Below the pieces are notes generated by a model. The model saw nothing but the letters and a program-made list of their open reading frames with translations, had not been told where the DNA came from and did not search any database. A stretch of 64,000 nucleotides of DNA from Mactromeris polynyma (Eukaryota; Mollusca; Bivalvia; Venerida; Mactridae). The stretch's first letter is position 1; every line of letters starts with the position of its first letter. This document shows positions 34,967 to 47,745 of the stretch, piece by piece. The translations under genes and the position numbers were made by a program. The DNA is taken from positions 3,120,912 to 3,184,911 of the forward strand of contig JASFXZ010000014.1 in NCBI GenBank assembly GCA_032209605.1. The letters are read 5' to 3'.

Positions 34967-35708
34967 ATACTATTCCGTGTCTTCTACATCCCTTTAATGT
35001 ATTTTCCTTTGGAAATTTCCTCGAAACATAAAGTAATTTAAAATAATAAAAAAATTAACGAACGCTACACACTTCAGGGGACATAATTCGATTTTGCGAA
35101 AACTCAATTCCTCATGCCATTTTGAATAGGCTCCCTTTATCTGTGCAACAAATTCTAGCATGATGTTGTGACTGTTCATGACAAATTATATCGACAGCAA
35201 AAAATCATTTTTTGTTAAAAATCCAGTCTACTCAGTTCGAATAAAGTCAATTTTAAGAATATGTCGTACAGAGGAACTTGTCATACTTAAATGGACATTG
35301 CATTAAAAGTAAGTAATATAGAAAATAACAATGAAATATTATTCAAAAATAAATTCAGTCAATTTTCATTCACATAAATCAATATGGCTTAAAATTAGTA
35401 CTCAAATGGAAATGAGGACTGTTATATTTTGTATGCAACACATATATAATAAACTAACAAGGATTCGCATTATATTATAACTTACTGCGTACATATCAGT
35501 ATGGCAGGTATACACCAACTCTCTTACAAATGGGCATTCATTTATCTATATGATATTTAAACATGATGATTATACAAGGGAGACAACTCTAGAAACTTTC
35601 ATTTGTTATTTACGCTTGAAGAGTTAACGTATACTGTAACAGAACCTAAACAATTGAAGTTCAAACTTATTTATTTTACATCGATTGTGAAACAAGTTAT
35701 TACAGATA

Positions 35709-35889
35709 TACAGTAAAACGTCATTTAAATACCATCTCAATAATAAGACCAGCGCAAATTAAGAATGCACATTTCAAATCCATTTCTTCTGTTTAGCTCT
35801 TAATTCTACCTCAATATTAAGACCAACTCAATAACAAAACCAGTTTTCTAGAGTGCCAAGTGTGGTATTCTTATTGAGGTTTTACTGTA
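35709..35889. mobile_element. Family A TIR element, copy 2
   Basis: Same as 28850-29030. Confidence 0.85.
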
Positions 35890-36983
35890 TATTACTCACT
35901 CTCGATTACCAGTACACACGCCTAATACAGGGATTGTGAAGCTCGAGGTTCACCCTCGCCCGAGGCGGGATTCCAATCCATCACCACCGGATCCGGCGAC
36001 AGTCGTTTTTCCATCGACCACTGTATATATACCTCAGGTTTGAACTTCATGAATTCAAGATTTTTACCTCACAAATTCACGATATTATCTTCGCGATTTG
36101 TGAAATTCAAACCGTGAATTCATGAAATTCAAATCGTGAATTCGTGAAGATGAAATGATGAATTCGTGAAGTTAAAATGGTGAATTCGTGAATTCGTGAA
36201 GTTGAAATGGTGAATTCGTGAAATTAAAATCGTGAATTTGAGAATTGTTGAAGACGAAATGTCACCATCAAACTTTCGTAAAAAGCCGTTGTATTGCTAC
36301 ATTTCTCACGATGTTCAGTTGCGTACATACGTAGTTCTACACTTTATTTGTATTTCTTGTCTTCGGTATGGGATAATTCATCTTTGTATTATTACGCAAC
36401 ACGCTGTGAAGTTATGCGAAGCATGAAAGCGTCTATATGACATAAATCACTCGGAAGCTTGGAAAGTTACTTTTAGCAGATAAGAGAGTTGCTGTTTTTT
36501 CATTATTTATTTTGGGAGAACACATGCTGTATTTCTTGGTCTTAGTTTTACCATGTTGCGAGAAGATATGTATAACTATTTTATATTTCACCAAACTTTT
36601 TTATACACTGGAGATAAACGCTGATTTATCAGAAATCAGTAAAAAAAATACTAAAAAGCTAAAATAGAAACGTACGTAATGTCTAATTCCATCGTTAATT
36701 GGACAAACATATTTAATTTACACCACCGATATGTACATTTTCTATTTCGATAAAATGATATTGTATTGTTTTGTATTTCGTAAAAACGCTTTGATTGGTT
36801 TTCATTATAGGTCGCATTTAGATTACAGATAGCCATATATCGATAATCGGTTTATCCTTCAAGCGATTGATCACCTAGATTCAAACCGATTTTTAAAATT
36901 GGTTGAAATCGAACACACTCTTGGAAGAAGAGAAAAAATAGATTTCAAAGGAAGACATAACAAGTGTTATAATTGAACCTAAT

Positions 36984-37274
36984 ATCGTCTCGTCGATAAT
37001 CGGTCTCTGAGTCATTATGACATTTTATCGGTACTCGTTCATCGAGTCATTATGACATTTATCGATAATCGGTCATCGAGTCATTATGACATTTTATCGG
37101 TACTCGTTCATCGAGTCATTATGACATTTTTCGATAATAAGTTACCGAGTACGTATAACCGTCTATTGATAATCGGTCACTGAGTACCGAGACTCCGTCT
37201 CCGAGTCGTTATTACCATTTATCGATAATCGGTCACCGAGTCCTTTTAACATTTTTATCGATAATCGGATAGAT
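36984..37274. repeat. 34-bp TCGATAATCGG repeat, copy 2
   Basis: Same as 30125-30415; lies upstream of the complete GPCR exon. Confidence 0.75.
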
Positions 37275-38177
37275 TATTTGAACTCTTGTCTTCACCTGGT
37301 GTTTTTGTGATTTAAAACATATCTCGGAATGTGCTTATTTTCATAACAATTCCTTCTCCCTGTGATTCATTGATGGAAGAACCACACGGTGATAAACACT
37401 ATAATGATAGCTCTTTGCTGTAATAATCACAAAATAAGACGACTATTCAACAAGCAGACTTCGTGAGTGGCTGATAAAATAGTTTAGACGATTTGTTGAA
37501 AGATTTTCTTGTGATAAAAGATTGAAGGAGGGGAAGTGTTTGTAAATAGTGTTGTTGTTTTGGTAACTTGTAAAACAGGCAAAACGGATACTCACTGTCA
37601 GTTCTCAGTAACCACAGAGATTTTTCATCTCGAATTTTGTTTCATAACTGGATTACTCACGGCGAATGGAGGTTGTCGGTACAAATTCTTGAATCTGTTG
37701 TTTTGACTGTTGGATATTGCGCAATGAGTTTGCATTAATCATTTTTATGTCTTGGTGAATATTCCACAGGGAGTCGATTTTTCATACGAAAATAAAATGA
37801 ACTGAAAATAGACATTGTGAACTTACATGTGTGACTGGAGTAAGCGGTTGATATTGACAACTATGAGGTGATATAGCCAAATATTATATATTATTTACGA
37901 GTTTTATAAGCATTTAATCTTCGCTGCAAAAACTCTTTTGACTACATGCCTTTCATTGTGTAAAACATGGGTCATCTTCGTGATGAGAGGATGCTTGTAT
38001 GTGTGTGGCAATATTTGAGAAGAGTATGATTGTTTAAGACCTGTGATAATGACGCGAAGGATTTATATGCAGAATTTTAAGGTTAGTAGGAACCTGGACA
38101 CCAAAACAGAGTGACCAATTTTTGATTAGATTTTAAGAGTATAATTCATGATAAATTGACGGATAATTTCCTCAGAC

Positions 38178-39797
38178 ATGGCTGAGTCAACTTCATCATC
38201 ACCATTGTTGTTCCCGTTGCCTGAACAAATTGTTCACGCAGTTGGTGATATATTTGTGACCGCTCACCCTAGGATTAACCAAACGATCCGAGGAGAAAGC
38301 GATGTAGCAGCGGAATGGAATAAAACCGTGTTAACAGATGGGCCAATATTTGATAGTGTTGAAGATGCCGTATTCGGAATAATGGTATTTCCATTAGGTG
38401 TAATTGCCGTGTATATATTTCTTGGTCTGTTGGGGAATAGTTTAGTATTTTACGTATTTTTTGTGAAATGGAAACGAAATAAAACATCTGTTTTTATCAT
38501 CGCCTTGGCACTACTGGATTTATTCAATTGTTCCATAAACATGCCGATTGAAATCTTCATCCTTTCCAAGCCAATATCGTTCGATTTTGAAATATTTTGC
38601 AAGATTTCACGATATTTGTCATACGTCACTACAGCTTCGTACTCGTTCGTCCTCGTCGCCGTCGCCTTCGATCGATATCTGTTGGTGTGTCGACCCCTAA
38701 AACGTATGACTTTGGGTAAAAGGTACGCAATAAGGACTTGCAATGCCGCGGTACTTCTTGGTGTTGTCACAGAATGGCCATCCGTTTTCATTTACGGCAC
38801 ATTTTCATTCGAGATACCTATACCCGCCGTAAATGGAACTGAAATAGTTGTTGAGGGGCGAACCTGTTTGGTGACGAATTACCATTATTACGTAGATACA
38901 ACTGTGACGTATGCATTCCAAGGATTTTTATTTACTGGTCACGTGGTGATATTCTCTTTATTGACTATTATGTACATAATGATTGGACGTCGCCTCTATA
39001 TCTCATCTCATTCAGATATTGATTCAAAAGGCCCAAAAACCCGGATGTTAAAAGATAGTTTAGTGTCTGCTATAACCGGTTCCGTCTGCTGCGGTGGAAA
39101 GTCAAAGTCGCTGAGTAATGATGCTCTTCCTTACTGGAGGAACAAACGGCCGTCGAATGCTAGTGTCGTCACAAATAGCAAGGAACCCCAGAAGTCAAAG
39201 CCTGCTGAGCTTTCAAACGGAAAACTAAAACGAGGCACTATTAGTCGGAGTTTAAGTAATATACATTTAGAGCTTGAGCCCGAATCTCAAGAGACGTCTG
39301 TGGATACAACAGAAGTGAACAATGAACGCGTTCAGGGCAGAAAAATGCACGCAGCAGTCATTCACAAAGGTAGCATTCGACCATATTCACATCCGGGAAC
39401 TAACGCTAAATACCAATTTAGTGACGTGACGCCTAGTACGTCAAATATTACATTTCCTCGAAGTGTCAGCATGGACCATGGTCACGTATTCTCTATTGCT
39501 CAGTGTGTTGATCGACCAAGGACTTTGGATATTAAGGAGATATCATTAAAAAGGAATACATTAATAATGCGAATGGTAACGTTTACATTCATGCTGAGTT
39601 ATCTACCTTTCTTGATAATTGTCACGTTGAGGTACTCAAACCCGGATATACCGGCCAAACTTGGTCGGACAGAAACAATTGTATACCATCTATTTCTGAG
39701 GAGTTATTTCTTTAACAGCATTACAAGACCTTTCATCTACGCTATAATGAATAAAGACTACAGGAAAAATGTTTTTAAAATATTCTTCAAAGTGTGA
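38178..39797 (+). CDS. Class A (rhodopsin-like) orphan G-protein-coupled receptor
   Basis: A single-exon reading frame of 539 aa. The extracellular N terminus has NQT (34) and NKT (48) glycosylation sites. Helix 1 (about 66-95) has G86-N87, helix 2 (104-127) has D114, and helix 3 (141-170) starts at the conserved Cys141 and ends with the D165-R166-Y167 motif followed by LLVCRPLKR. Loop 2 has the partner Cys230 and an NGT site (219). The third intracellular loop is very long (about 271-460), Ser- and Lys-rich. Helix 6 (463-486) reads FMLSYLPF, without the usual CWxP; helix 7 ends RPFIY (517-521) instead of NPxxY. NKDYRKNVFKIFFKV forms helix 8. The overall look is that of invertebrate peptide/amine-type orphan receptors; the ligand cannot be inferred. 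The ATG follows a likely splice acceptor (38174-38175). TGA stop. Confidence 0.93.
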   Translation: MAESTSSSPLLFPLPEQIVHAVGDIFVTAHPRINQTIRGESDVAAEWNKTVLTDGPIFDSVEDAVFGIMVFPLGVIAVYIFLGLLGNSLVFYVFFVKWKRNKTSVFIIALALLDLFNCSINMPIEIFILSKPISFDFEIFCKISRYLSYVTTASYSFVLVAVAFDRYLLVCRPLKRMTLGKRYAIRTCNAAVLLGVVTEWPSVFIYGTFSFEIPIPAVNGTEIVVEGRTCLVTNYHYYVDTTVTYAFQGFLFTGHVVIFSLLTIMYIMIGRRLYISSHSDIDSKGPKTRMLKDSLVSAITGSVCCGGKSKSLSNDALPYWRNKRPSNASVVTNSKEPQKSKPAELSNGKLKRGTISRSLSNIHLELEPESQETSVDTTEVNNERVQGRKMHAAVIHKGSIRPYSHPGTNAKYQFSDVTPSTSNITFPRSVSMDHGHVFSIAQCVDRPRTLDIKEISLKRNTLIMRMVTFTFMLSYLPFLIIVTLRYSNPDIPAKLGRTETIVYHLFLRSYFFNSITRPFIYAIMNKDYRKNVFKIFFKV

Positions 39798-39883
39798 CAT
39801 TAATGTGATTTTTCAAGCAAAAATAGTGATTTTCTATAATTACAATACATGTATATCCAAAATTATAATAATACATGTATATC

Positions 39884-39889
39884 AATAAA
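39884..39889 (+). terminator. Polyadenylation signal AATAAA of the GPCR
   Basis: AATAAA lies 87 nt after the TGA stop, followed by a T-rich stretch ('ttgctctcgtctctttttg'). A family A element begins only 25 bp further on. Confidence 0.6.
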
Positions 39890-39913
39890 ATTGCTCTCGT
39901 CTCTTTTTGAATA

Positions 39914-40078
39914 TACAGTAAAACCTCACACAAAGACCACTTCAATAATAAGACCATCTCAAAATTAAGAACTCAATTTTCAAGTTCATTTTCACTGTGT
40001 TGCTCTTTCTTCCACCTCAATATAAAGACCAGTTTTCAAGGGTTCCAATGTGGGTCTTATTATTGGGGTTCTACTGTA
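39914..40078. mobile_element. Family A TIR element
   Basis: TACAGTAAAACCTCACACAA to 'tattggggttctactgta', with 'aagttcattttcactgtgtt' inside. It lies immediately 3' of the GPCR. Confidence 0.85.
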
Positions 40079-40458
40079 CCCTTGAATTGTCGTAAAATGT
40101 CTTATAAATCTTACGCAGGGATGTTGCTAGAGAACGAATAAAAATCGCAACACTTCGACAGTTTGCGTACAGTTCGGAAATAGACATCAAAGGTAAGCGT
40201 ATACATATCTAAAATCTCGATACGTGATTCGGTTTTCCTACATTGTTAACTATAAGACATCTTTACAAGAAGACACCATTCAACAATACCTAGATGTTTT
40301 GTGTGCATTGTATTCCTTACATTTATAGGATATCTGCCATACTTTCCACAGAGACTACATACATTCACATAGGCAGTCACTAAAACCTAACTGAGGTGAT
40401 TGATGGAACGGTGGCACGGGCGCCATGAACCGTCTTGAACACAAAGAAAACGAAAGAA

Positions 40459-40593
40459 TACAGTATATATATTCATTTTTTCCAGTAGTCCCAACCTTAG
40501 TTTACTATCAAATTAATCTCCTCAGAGCAACAACATCTTAAAAACAGCCAACTATTGTGCCTCCTATTGTGTATTGGAGAAATTGCACTGTAC
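40459..40593. mobile_element. Family E element
   Basis: 'aatctcctcagagcaacaac' and the end 'ggagaaattgcactgta' match family E. The left limit (TACAGTATAT at 40459) is less certain. Confidence 0.5.
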
Positions 40594-40836
40594 ATATAAA
40601 TTAATATCGTTTCTGCTATACATAAACTTTTACTAAAATATATTTTCAATACATAATGCTATTCATGATCAAGCGTAGGAATACATATGAATTGAATGAC
40701 ACCTCATAGAAAATCCACCTCGAAATTAAGACCATATTTTCATGCAATGGCTGTTTATTTTTCTTCCATATTTTAACTCGACAAACTCACCAACTCTATA
40801 CTTTCTTCAGATCCGCGGGGAGTCTTATTTTTGAGG

Positions 40837-41001
40837 TACAGTAAAACCTCACTTAAAGACCACATCAATAATAAGACCACCTCAAAATTATGACCACACT
40901 TTTCAAGTCTATTTTGACTGTTCCGCTCTTTATTCAACCTCAATATTAAGAACAGTTTTCAAGGGTTACAAGGGTGGTCTTATTATTGGGGGTTAACTGT
41001 A
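40837..41001. mobile_element. Family A TIR element beside a degenerate copy
   Basis: TACAGTAAAACCTCACTTAA to 'gggggttaactgta'. The 140 bp just before it (about 40700-40836) read as a very decayed second copy ('cacctcgaaattaagaccat', 'ggagtcttatttttgagg'). Confidence 0.8.
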
Positions 41002-43337
41002 TATGTATCATTCCAATATTATTCTCCAGAAACATCTGCTGCAAACATTATATGATTTCCTGCACTGTAATAACCATGTTACCACTAATTCAAGTCACCA
41101 GAATTCGTATTTTTGGTTAATAATTCGAGAATATCAAAATACAGTCCGATCTTCTTTATTTATTATTAATTCTCAAAATTTCACTGGCGGCGAGGTTTTT
41201 TACAATTTCTTTTTCTTACATTTCTCAAAATTTCACTGATGGCGCTTTGTTCCAATGCTATCCTTTTTTAATGAGTAGCAAATACAAAAACATTGAGCAA
41301 TTATTAAACTTAAAACCAGACATCAGGCAATCACATAAGCTCACAGTAAGCACCTTGTGCGTAGGTGAGCTACCCACTTCGACTTGAATGTTACCATGAG
41401 ATGCACAACTGGTTTCTGTTAATGGGTCATAAATTCTCTTTAAAAATGCGTTGGTGGATATGTATAAGATGTCTTACTCATCTACACTTCTGATAGCTAT
41501 GTTTGCCAAGTTGCATTTCCTTGAAAACTGATTAAGTATTTCTTGCCTTAAACTAAATATGTTATATCTGAACACAGCGACGGGCAGACAGGGTGATTCT
41601 GAACAAGGTGATAACTGTATAGCAAGTCTTATGGCATTTCAATTTTAAAATTATAATGTTCAATAGCAACCTGTTAGTCTTGGCTGAACTTCAACAGCCT
41701 TTCAAACTTCAGAATTTCGTCTGAAAAAATTCCAAACAGTTTCATCTGATTTGGACAAAATAATAGTAATATAATTGTAACGCCTGAGTAACTTCTTAGG
41801 GGGCTTACCATTTTGTATTCTAATTTCTAGTCGTGAGGCTCTTCTCCCATGCTATCCTAGATTAATGCATTTTTCCAATCAAGATGTTTATAACTAAGCA
41901 TCGAATCGTACACATATGTGTTGATCAGATTTATAGACAGACCAAACACATTTTGTACAGCTCCATGCTCGCTTTATTCTATCCGAATTCGTTAACATTT
42001 TCCATTGTCATCTGTTTTCGCTACTGCATGAATTTTCCAGTATTTATATGATTTCCCAAGCTTGTCACAAGTATTTCATGTTGCACAAGTATCACAAACC
42101 TTTAAATGTCTGTGTAGCGGTTGTATCAACCTTTACTTAGCCTAAGTTTTGATGCATTTTTAAAAATGTAAATTTCCTTCACATCGTCTGTGATCCTTGC
42201 AGGTACTCCCATGTTTATAACGCACTGTGGGAGTGTTAACTACGGTTGCTAGGCATATATTTAATATCGTTGTCGTCTTTAAGGATGTACAAATGTGATT
42301 TTAATGTCAGATTATATCAACGATGTTAATTGAGGGCCAGTTTAGAGGCGCTAACTGTTCGTAATATTTTCACGACACTCTGATAAACATGGCGATTGGT
42401 TTATTAAAGTTTTAAGCCAATAAAAAGATATGTCACGAATGACATTCAAGAACGACTACTCTTGTTAGCATTAAATATGGACAGACGATTTTCGGAAATC
42501 GTGGGATCTCCCGGACGCTTGAGCTTGTAACGGTAGCATTTGTACCGAAAGGTATAATTAAATGAATGAGAGTACCTTTAAATGCGAAAAGTAGCCTTTA
42601 TTAACGCCGAATTTCGCTCACAGCAAATAATAAAAAATGATTTTTGACGGACGTGCGAGCGGGTATTTTTTTTCTACTCTTGCATTTTAAAGGAGCGGTA
42701 AATCCGACGAACTACAAATCATTTTGTTGTCGCCTAACTTCAGAAAATATTTGCCAATTTGACAATTCTAATTAATTTATTTACTTGTCTGCAATGAAAT
42801 GACCAAATTGTCCAATCAATCAAGTCTGTCAAACAATATAAACAGCCCAGGAGTGCTTGAATACTCAATACAGACATATTAATTAATAACATTTATCGTA
42901 AATTGCTAGATAAACACTTATTTTCGAAAATAATTATTTTGATAGAGAGAAAAGACAACATACGAATAACATTATTTTATCAAATAAGATTTTTTCTTCA
43001 CTCATCGAAATTCATCATTAACAAATCAATTACATGTAAAAGGTAACTTATACATGGACGGTGACTTCATTTGTGCTAATAGACGCTTTTATAGACTAGT
43101 AAAGTCTGGTTTATCCAATTTAAGGGGCCATGGAATTAGTTCAATAAAATCTATTAAATCCCTTTATTTTTATAACAAGCCACATTTCTGTTTCTATTTT
43201 GAAGAGAAGCGAATTGGTGATATTTAAGCGGAAAAATTTCTTATGTTTGGGGGTAAAATAATGTAATTAAAGAATTAACATTTTATGAGGTATTATGAGA
43301 CCAATAAAAGACGTACTAAACCTCTATAATTACGAGT
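41002..43337. other. Gene-free stretch
   Basis: AT-rich with no exon or named repeat that I can support. The open stretch at 41003-41239 has no domain. Confidence 0.35.
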
Positions 43338-44885
43338 TTAGCTACCTATCAAGAAACGCCCTCTCTTGAGCAACAACCTCTCTTTAAAAGCTTATGCTCC
43401 TTTCTCCTTTAATTAGAGTTGACTATCAACAATCTCAATTTACCCTTCTAGAGCAACAACCCCTCAACAACAGTCAACAGTTCCATTTCTCAATTAAACC
43501 TCTCTAGAGCAACAACCCCTCAACAACAGTCAACAGTTCCATTTCTCAATTAAACCTCTCTAGAGCAACAACCCCTCAACAACAGTCAACAGTTCCATTT
43601 CTCAATTTAACCTCTCTAGAGCAACAACCTCTCAACAACAGTCAACAGTTCCATTTCTCAATTTAACCTCTCTAGAGCAACAACATCTCAACAACAGTCA
43701 ACAGTTCCATTTCTCAATTTAACCTCTCCAGAGCAACAACCCCTCAACAACAGTCAACAGTTCCATTTCTCAATTTAACCTCTCTAGAGCAACAACCTCT
43801 AAACAACAGTCAACAGTTCCATTTCTCAATTTACCCTCTCTAGAGCAACAACCTCTCAACAACAGTCAACAGTTCCATTTCTCAATTCAACCTCTCTAGA
43901 GCAATAACCCCTCAAAAACAGTCAACATTTCCATTTCTCAATTTAACCTCTCTAGAGCAACAACCTCTCAACAACAGTCAACAGTTCCATTTCTCAATTT
44001 AACCTCTTTAGAGCAACAACCTCTCAACAACAGTCAACAGTTCCATTTCTCAATTTAACCTCTCTAGAGCAATATACCCTCATCAACAGTCAACGGTTTC
44101 ATTTCTCAATTTAACCTCTCTAGAGCAACAACCCCTCAACAACAGTCAACAGTTCCATTTCTCAATTTAACCTCTCTAGAGCAACAACCTCTAAACAACA
44201 GTTAACAGTTCCATTTCTCAATTTAACCTCTCTAGAGCAACAACCTCTCAACAACAGTCAACAGTTCCATTTCTCAATTTAACCTCTCTAGAGCAACAAC
44301 CTCTAAACAACAGTCAAAAGTTCCATTTCTCAATTTAACCTCTCTAGAGCAACAACCTCTAAACAACAGTCAACAGTTCCATTTCTCAATTTAACCTCTC
44401 TAGAGCAACAACCTCTAAACAACAGTCAAAAGTTCCATTTCTCAATTTAACCTCTCTAGAGCAACAACCTCTAAACAACAGTCAAAAGTTCCATTTCTCA
44501 ATTTAACCTCTCTAGAGCAACAACCTCTAAACAACAGTCAACAGTTCCATTTCTCAATTTAACCTCTCTAGAGCAACAACCTCTAAACAACAGTCAAAAG
44601 TTCCATTTCTCAATTTAACCTCTCTAGAGCAACAACCTCTAAACAACAGTCAACAGTTCCATTTCTCAATTTAACCTCTCTAGAGCAACAACCTCTAAAC
44701 AACAGTCAACAGTTCCATTTCTCAATTTAACCTCTCTAGAGCAACAACCTCTAAACAACAGTCAACAGTTCCATTTCTCAATTTAACCTCTCTAGAGCAA
44801 CAACCCCCAACAACAGTCAATAGTTCCATTTCTCAATTTAACCTCTCTAGAACAACAACCTCTCAACAACAGTCAAACATTGCGT
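43338..44885. repeat. 56-bp array inside a family E element, about 26 copies
   Basis: The unit 'aacctctctagagcaacaac' with 'ctctaaacaacagtcaacag' and 'ttccatttctcaattt' is 56 bp. The left flank 'gccctctcttgagcaacaac' with 'ctctctttaaaagcttatgc' is unexpanded family E sequence. Copies with 'cccctcaac' cluster at the start and 'cctctaaac' towards the end. It is the same satellite family as 62530-64000, in the opposite orientation. Confidence 0.93.
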
Positions 44886-45012
44886 CTCCCTCAGACTGTT
44901 GATATAAGTTAACTGATTTCATTCAGTAAATAGTGTTGTACTCACAACCTTGATTATTAACCTCAAATATTCGATTAGGTTTCCTTTCGCATATTAAAAG
45001 TTGTTTTTAAAA

Positions 45013-45188
45013 TACAGTGACACTCAGTAATAAGACCACACTGGTTCTGAAATTGTAGATCTTAATGGAGAGGTGGTCTGATTATCGAGTTAAAATAAGG
45101 AAGTAATTACTAAACTGGTCTATGAAAATACGGCTTTAATAATGAGATGGTCTTAATTTTAAGCTGGTCTTAAAGAGAGGTTTCTGTA
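45013..45188. mobile_element. Family A element, diverged
   Basis: TACAGTGACACTCAGTAATA to 'taaagagaggtttctgta', with 'gagaggtggtctgattatcg' inside. Confidence 0.65.
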
Positions 45189-45807
45189 CATCGCAAGTGT
45201 ACATACACACATGTACAATGCATATTACTTATTTCACGAATACAGGCTAGACATATGTTTTCCAGCGATATAACCATTTTAAACAGACTCAGTTTAATGA
45301 AGGCTCGTGTTTTCAATTGTGCATCCGACACATGTCCCATAATGTATCTTAAACGGATTTTAATTGCTATCACGAGGCAATGAAATTACATTAATTGAGT
45401 GTTGCACGTGTAAACAGGCGAAGAAATAACTTGCACGTGGCGCAGCTATTTACGCCTTATTGCAAACATTTAGTTATAATTAATCGCCTGCCGTCATAAC
45501 GACGATTTCTGTAACAAGTTTGGCATTTTTTGGGATGGGTTGTCATTTGTGTTCAGATGGAATAATTAACTATACATTAATACTTAAGATTTACACATAG
45601 AAAGCGTTGTAATATGTTGTTTTCTTCAAACCTTGAATGTCTGAAAACCTCATATGTTTGGTGTTTTTTCTTGCAAGTTCAGCTGAATTTTCAAATCAAA
45701 ATTCTGTCATTGTTTGTCTTTTATTTACACCAACCATTGTGGGAAAATAATGCATATCACATGCGCTTAATGTCGTGTAAACCATATTCATTATTGTTTC
45801 TATAAAT

Positions 45808-46390
45808 AGTATCAAATGCCTTGTAAGTCATTATATTATTGTTACTTAAATTGGATCAAATGTCTTGTAAGTCATGTTATTATTTTTACTATAAATAGTA
45901 TCAAATGTCTTGTAAGTCATGTTATTATTTTTACTATAAATAGTATCAAATGTCTTGTAAATCATTATATTATTTATACTATAAATAGTATCAAATGCCT
46001 TGTAAGTCATGTTATTATTGTTACTATAAATAGTTTCAAATGTCTTGTAAGTCATGTTATTATTGTTACTATAAATAGTATCAAATGCCTCTTGTAAGTC
46101 ATGTTATTATTGTTACTATAAATAGTATCAAATGCCTTGTAAGTCATGTCATTATCGTTACTATAAATAGTATCAAATGTTTTGTAAGTCATGTCATTAC
46201 TGTTACTATAAATTGTAAGTAATGTCATTACTGTTACTATAAATAGTATCAAATTCCTTGTAAAACATGTCATTACTGTTACTATAAATAGTATCAAATT
46301 CCTTGTAAAACATGTCATTACTGTTACTATAAATAGTATCAAATTCCTTGTAAAACATGTCATTACTGTTACTATAAATAGTATCAAATG
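45808..46390. repeat. 45-bp minisatellite, about 13 copies
   Basis: The unit is 'tatcaaatgtcttgtaagtc' with 'atgttattattgttactata' and 'aatag', 45 bp. The last copies change to 'ttccttgtaaaacatgtcat'. Because 45 is a multiple of three, one frame on each strand stays open; these are not genes. Confidence 0.93.
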
Positions 46391-47084
46391 TATAAATTTG
46401 TTTTTATTCGGTTGAGGTATTTTACCGCATCTGTGCATGAAGACTTTCACACAGTGTCTGCTTCGTGATGGTATCAAGACGAGGTTTTGCGGTAAATGTC
46501 TACTCTACACTGTATGTTTTACTTCCACTTCTAGAAAAAATGAATATGTAATCACTATAACACTCGCGTATGTAACAGGTATATGATTTATATACTATTA
46601 TATATACGATACGCAATGTATCTACATTATTATACTGTTACACTTGAAACATTCAGGGTACTTGTGTACAAGAACATCATATAACATTTTAAGACTTTTG
46701 CTAATTAACAACGTATGTCTGCCCGAACTTGATCTCGCTGAAATATCTACAGAAGAACATTGTAACAACTTGAGATAGAGTTGATGGTATTTTTTAGAGA
46801 GAGAAGAATATCTTATGAAAATCTGTAAATTTAGTATAACAGGCAATTGTGATTTCTGTAAAAGTCAAAGACAAAATACAATCTAGCGTTCCTTCGTATT
46901 GTTTTGGATAAATAAAAAGGAACCATTTCCGATCCATTTAAAATGAATACCGTTCTCTATGAGAAAAGGTTAAATGAAAATTTGAGGTTATTCTGTCTTT
47001 TTATTAAAAATAATTGACGCTTAACGTTTAATATACATTTCAATTGCAGTTTGCTAAGACAAGCATGCGACCGGTCAATGCTAT
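46391..47084. other. Unassigned intergenic sequence
   Basis: 'ggtatcaagacgaggttttg' at about 46471 echoes the 35-bp array unit. Nothing else is recognisable. Confidence 0.35.
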
Positions 47085-47745
47085 TAATATCCCGATAAAA
47101 CGTCAACATATGCCTTGGTGGTTAACGTAAGATTTGATTGGTTTGCAAAGTATTGATATGCAAATAGCGAAACCATGTTAGTACGGAAAGTTAGTGGCAT
47201 GCTTGTTTTTAATTTTAACGAACTTCTTTTATTGCTCTGTTGTGGAATGTTAATGGAACCATTTAGATTTGTAAGCCTCTGTGCTATAAATCATAACCGT
47301 TAATTAGGTTTTCAAAAGCTCATAATTGAAATATTTTTACGCGGATGGATTTTTATAAACTTGCATTCGGAATACCTCAGTCATACATCATTGAAAATGT
47401 AGAATGTGTACCTACATTCTGGTACGTTTGTATAGCGTGCGCGCTGTGTAACATATGCTAGGGACGCTTACGCAATATTAATTGCGTTCATGTTTTTAAT
47501 ACTATTGTTAATTAACAACTACTTTATTAACATATTTTATAATTATATGGTATTTCTGTCATTGTAATGCTTCATCAATGCATTTTTTCGGTGCAGCTGT
47601 ACTAAAATGGTTTTGCCATTTGCATACCAGTGTTTGGTAAATCAATCAAACCTTACGTTAACCACCAAGACAATTTCTCTTCAACCGAACAACGTTTGTA
47701 ACAGTGACTCAGATTGGTTAACATTGTCATGTATTTTTTCTTCCG
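47085..47745. repeat. Two family D copies in inverted orientation
   Basis: 47085-47200, read on the minus strand, gives 'ccgtactaacatggtttcgc', ATTTGCAT and 'aaaccaatcaaatcttacgt'. 47578-47745, on the plus strand, gives the same series. They bracket about 380 bp of unrelated sequence, which may be one element with family D text as its TIRs or two independent insertions. Confidence 0.65.

Larger units (their letters stand above)
32817..39475 (+). repeat. Duplicated segment, copy 2 (starts at the gap)
   Basis: Second copy of 25958-32616, offset 6,859. It contains the same features: tRNA-like remnant 33179-33269, 16-bp array 33724-34334, SINE remnant 34324-34444, SINE 34707-34966, family A element 35709-35889, reversed SINE 35895-36024, GTGAATTCGTGAA repeat 36034-36244, 34-bp repeat 36984-37274 and the GPCR exon from 38178. 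Beyond 39475 the sequence is unique. Confidence 0.95.
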
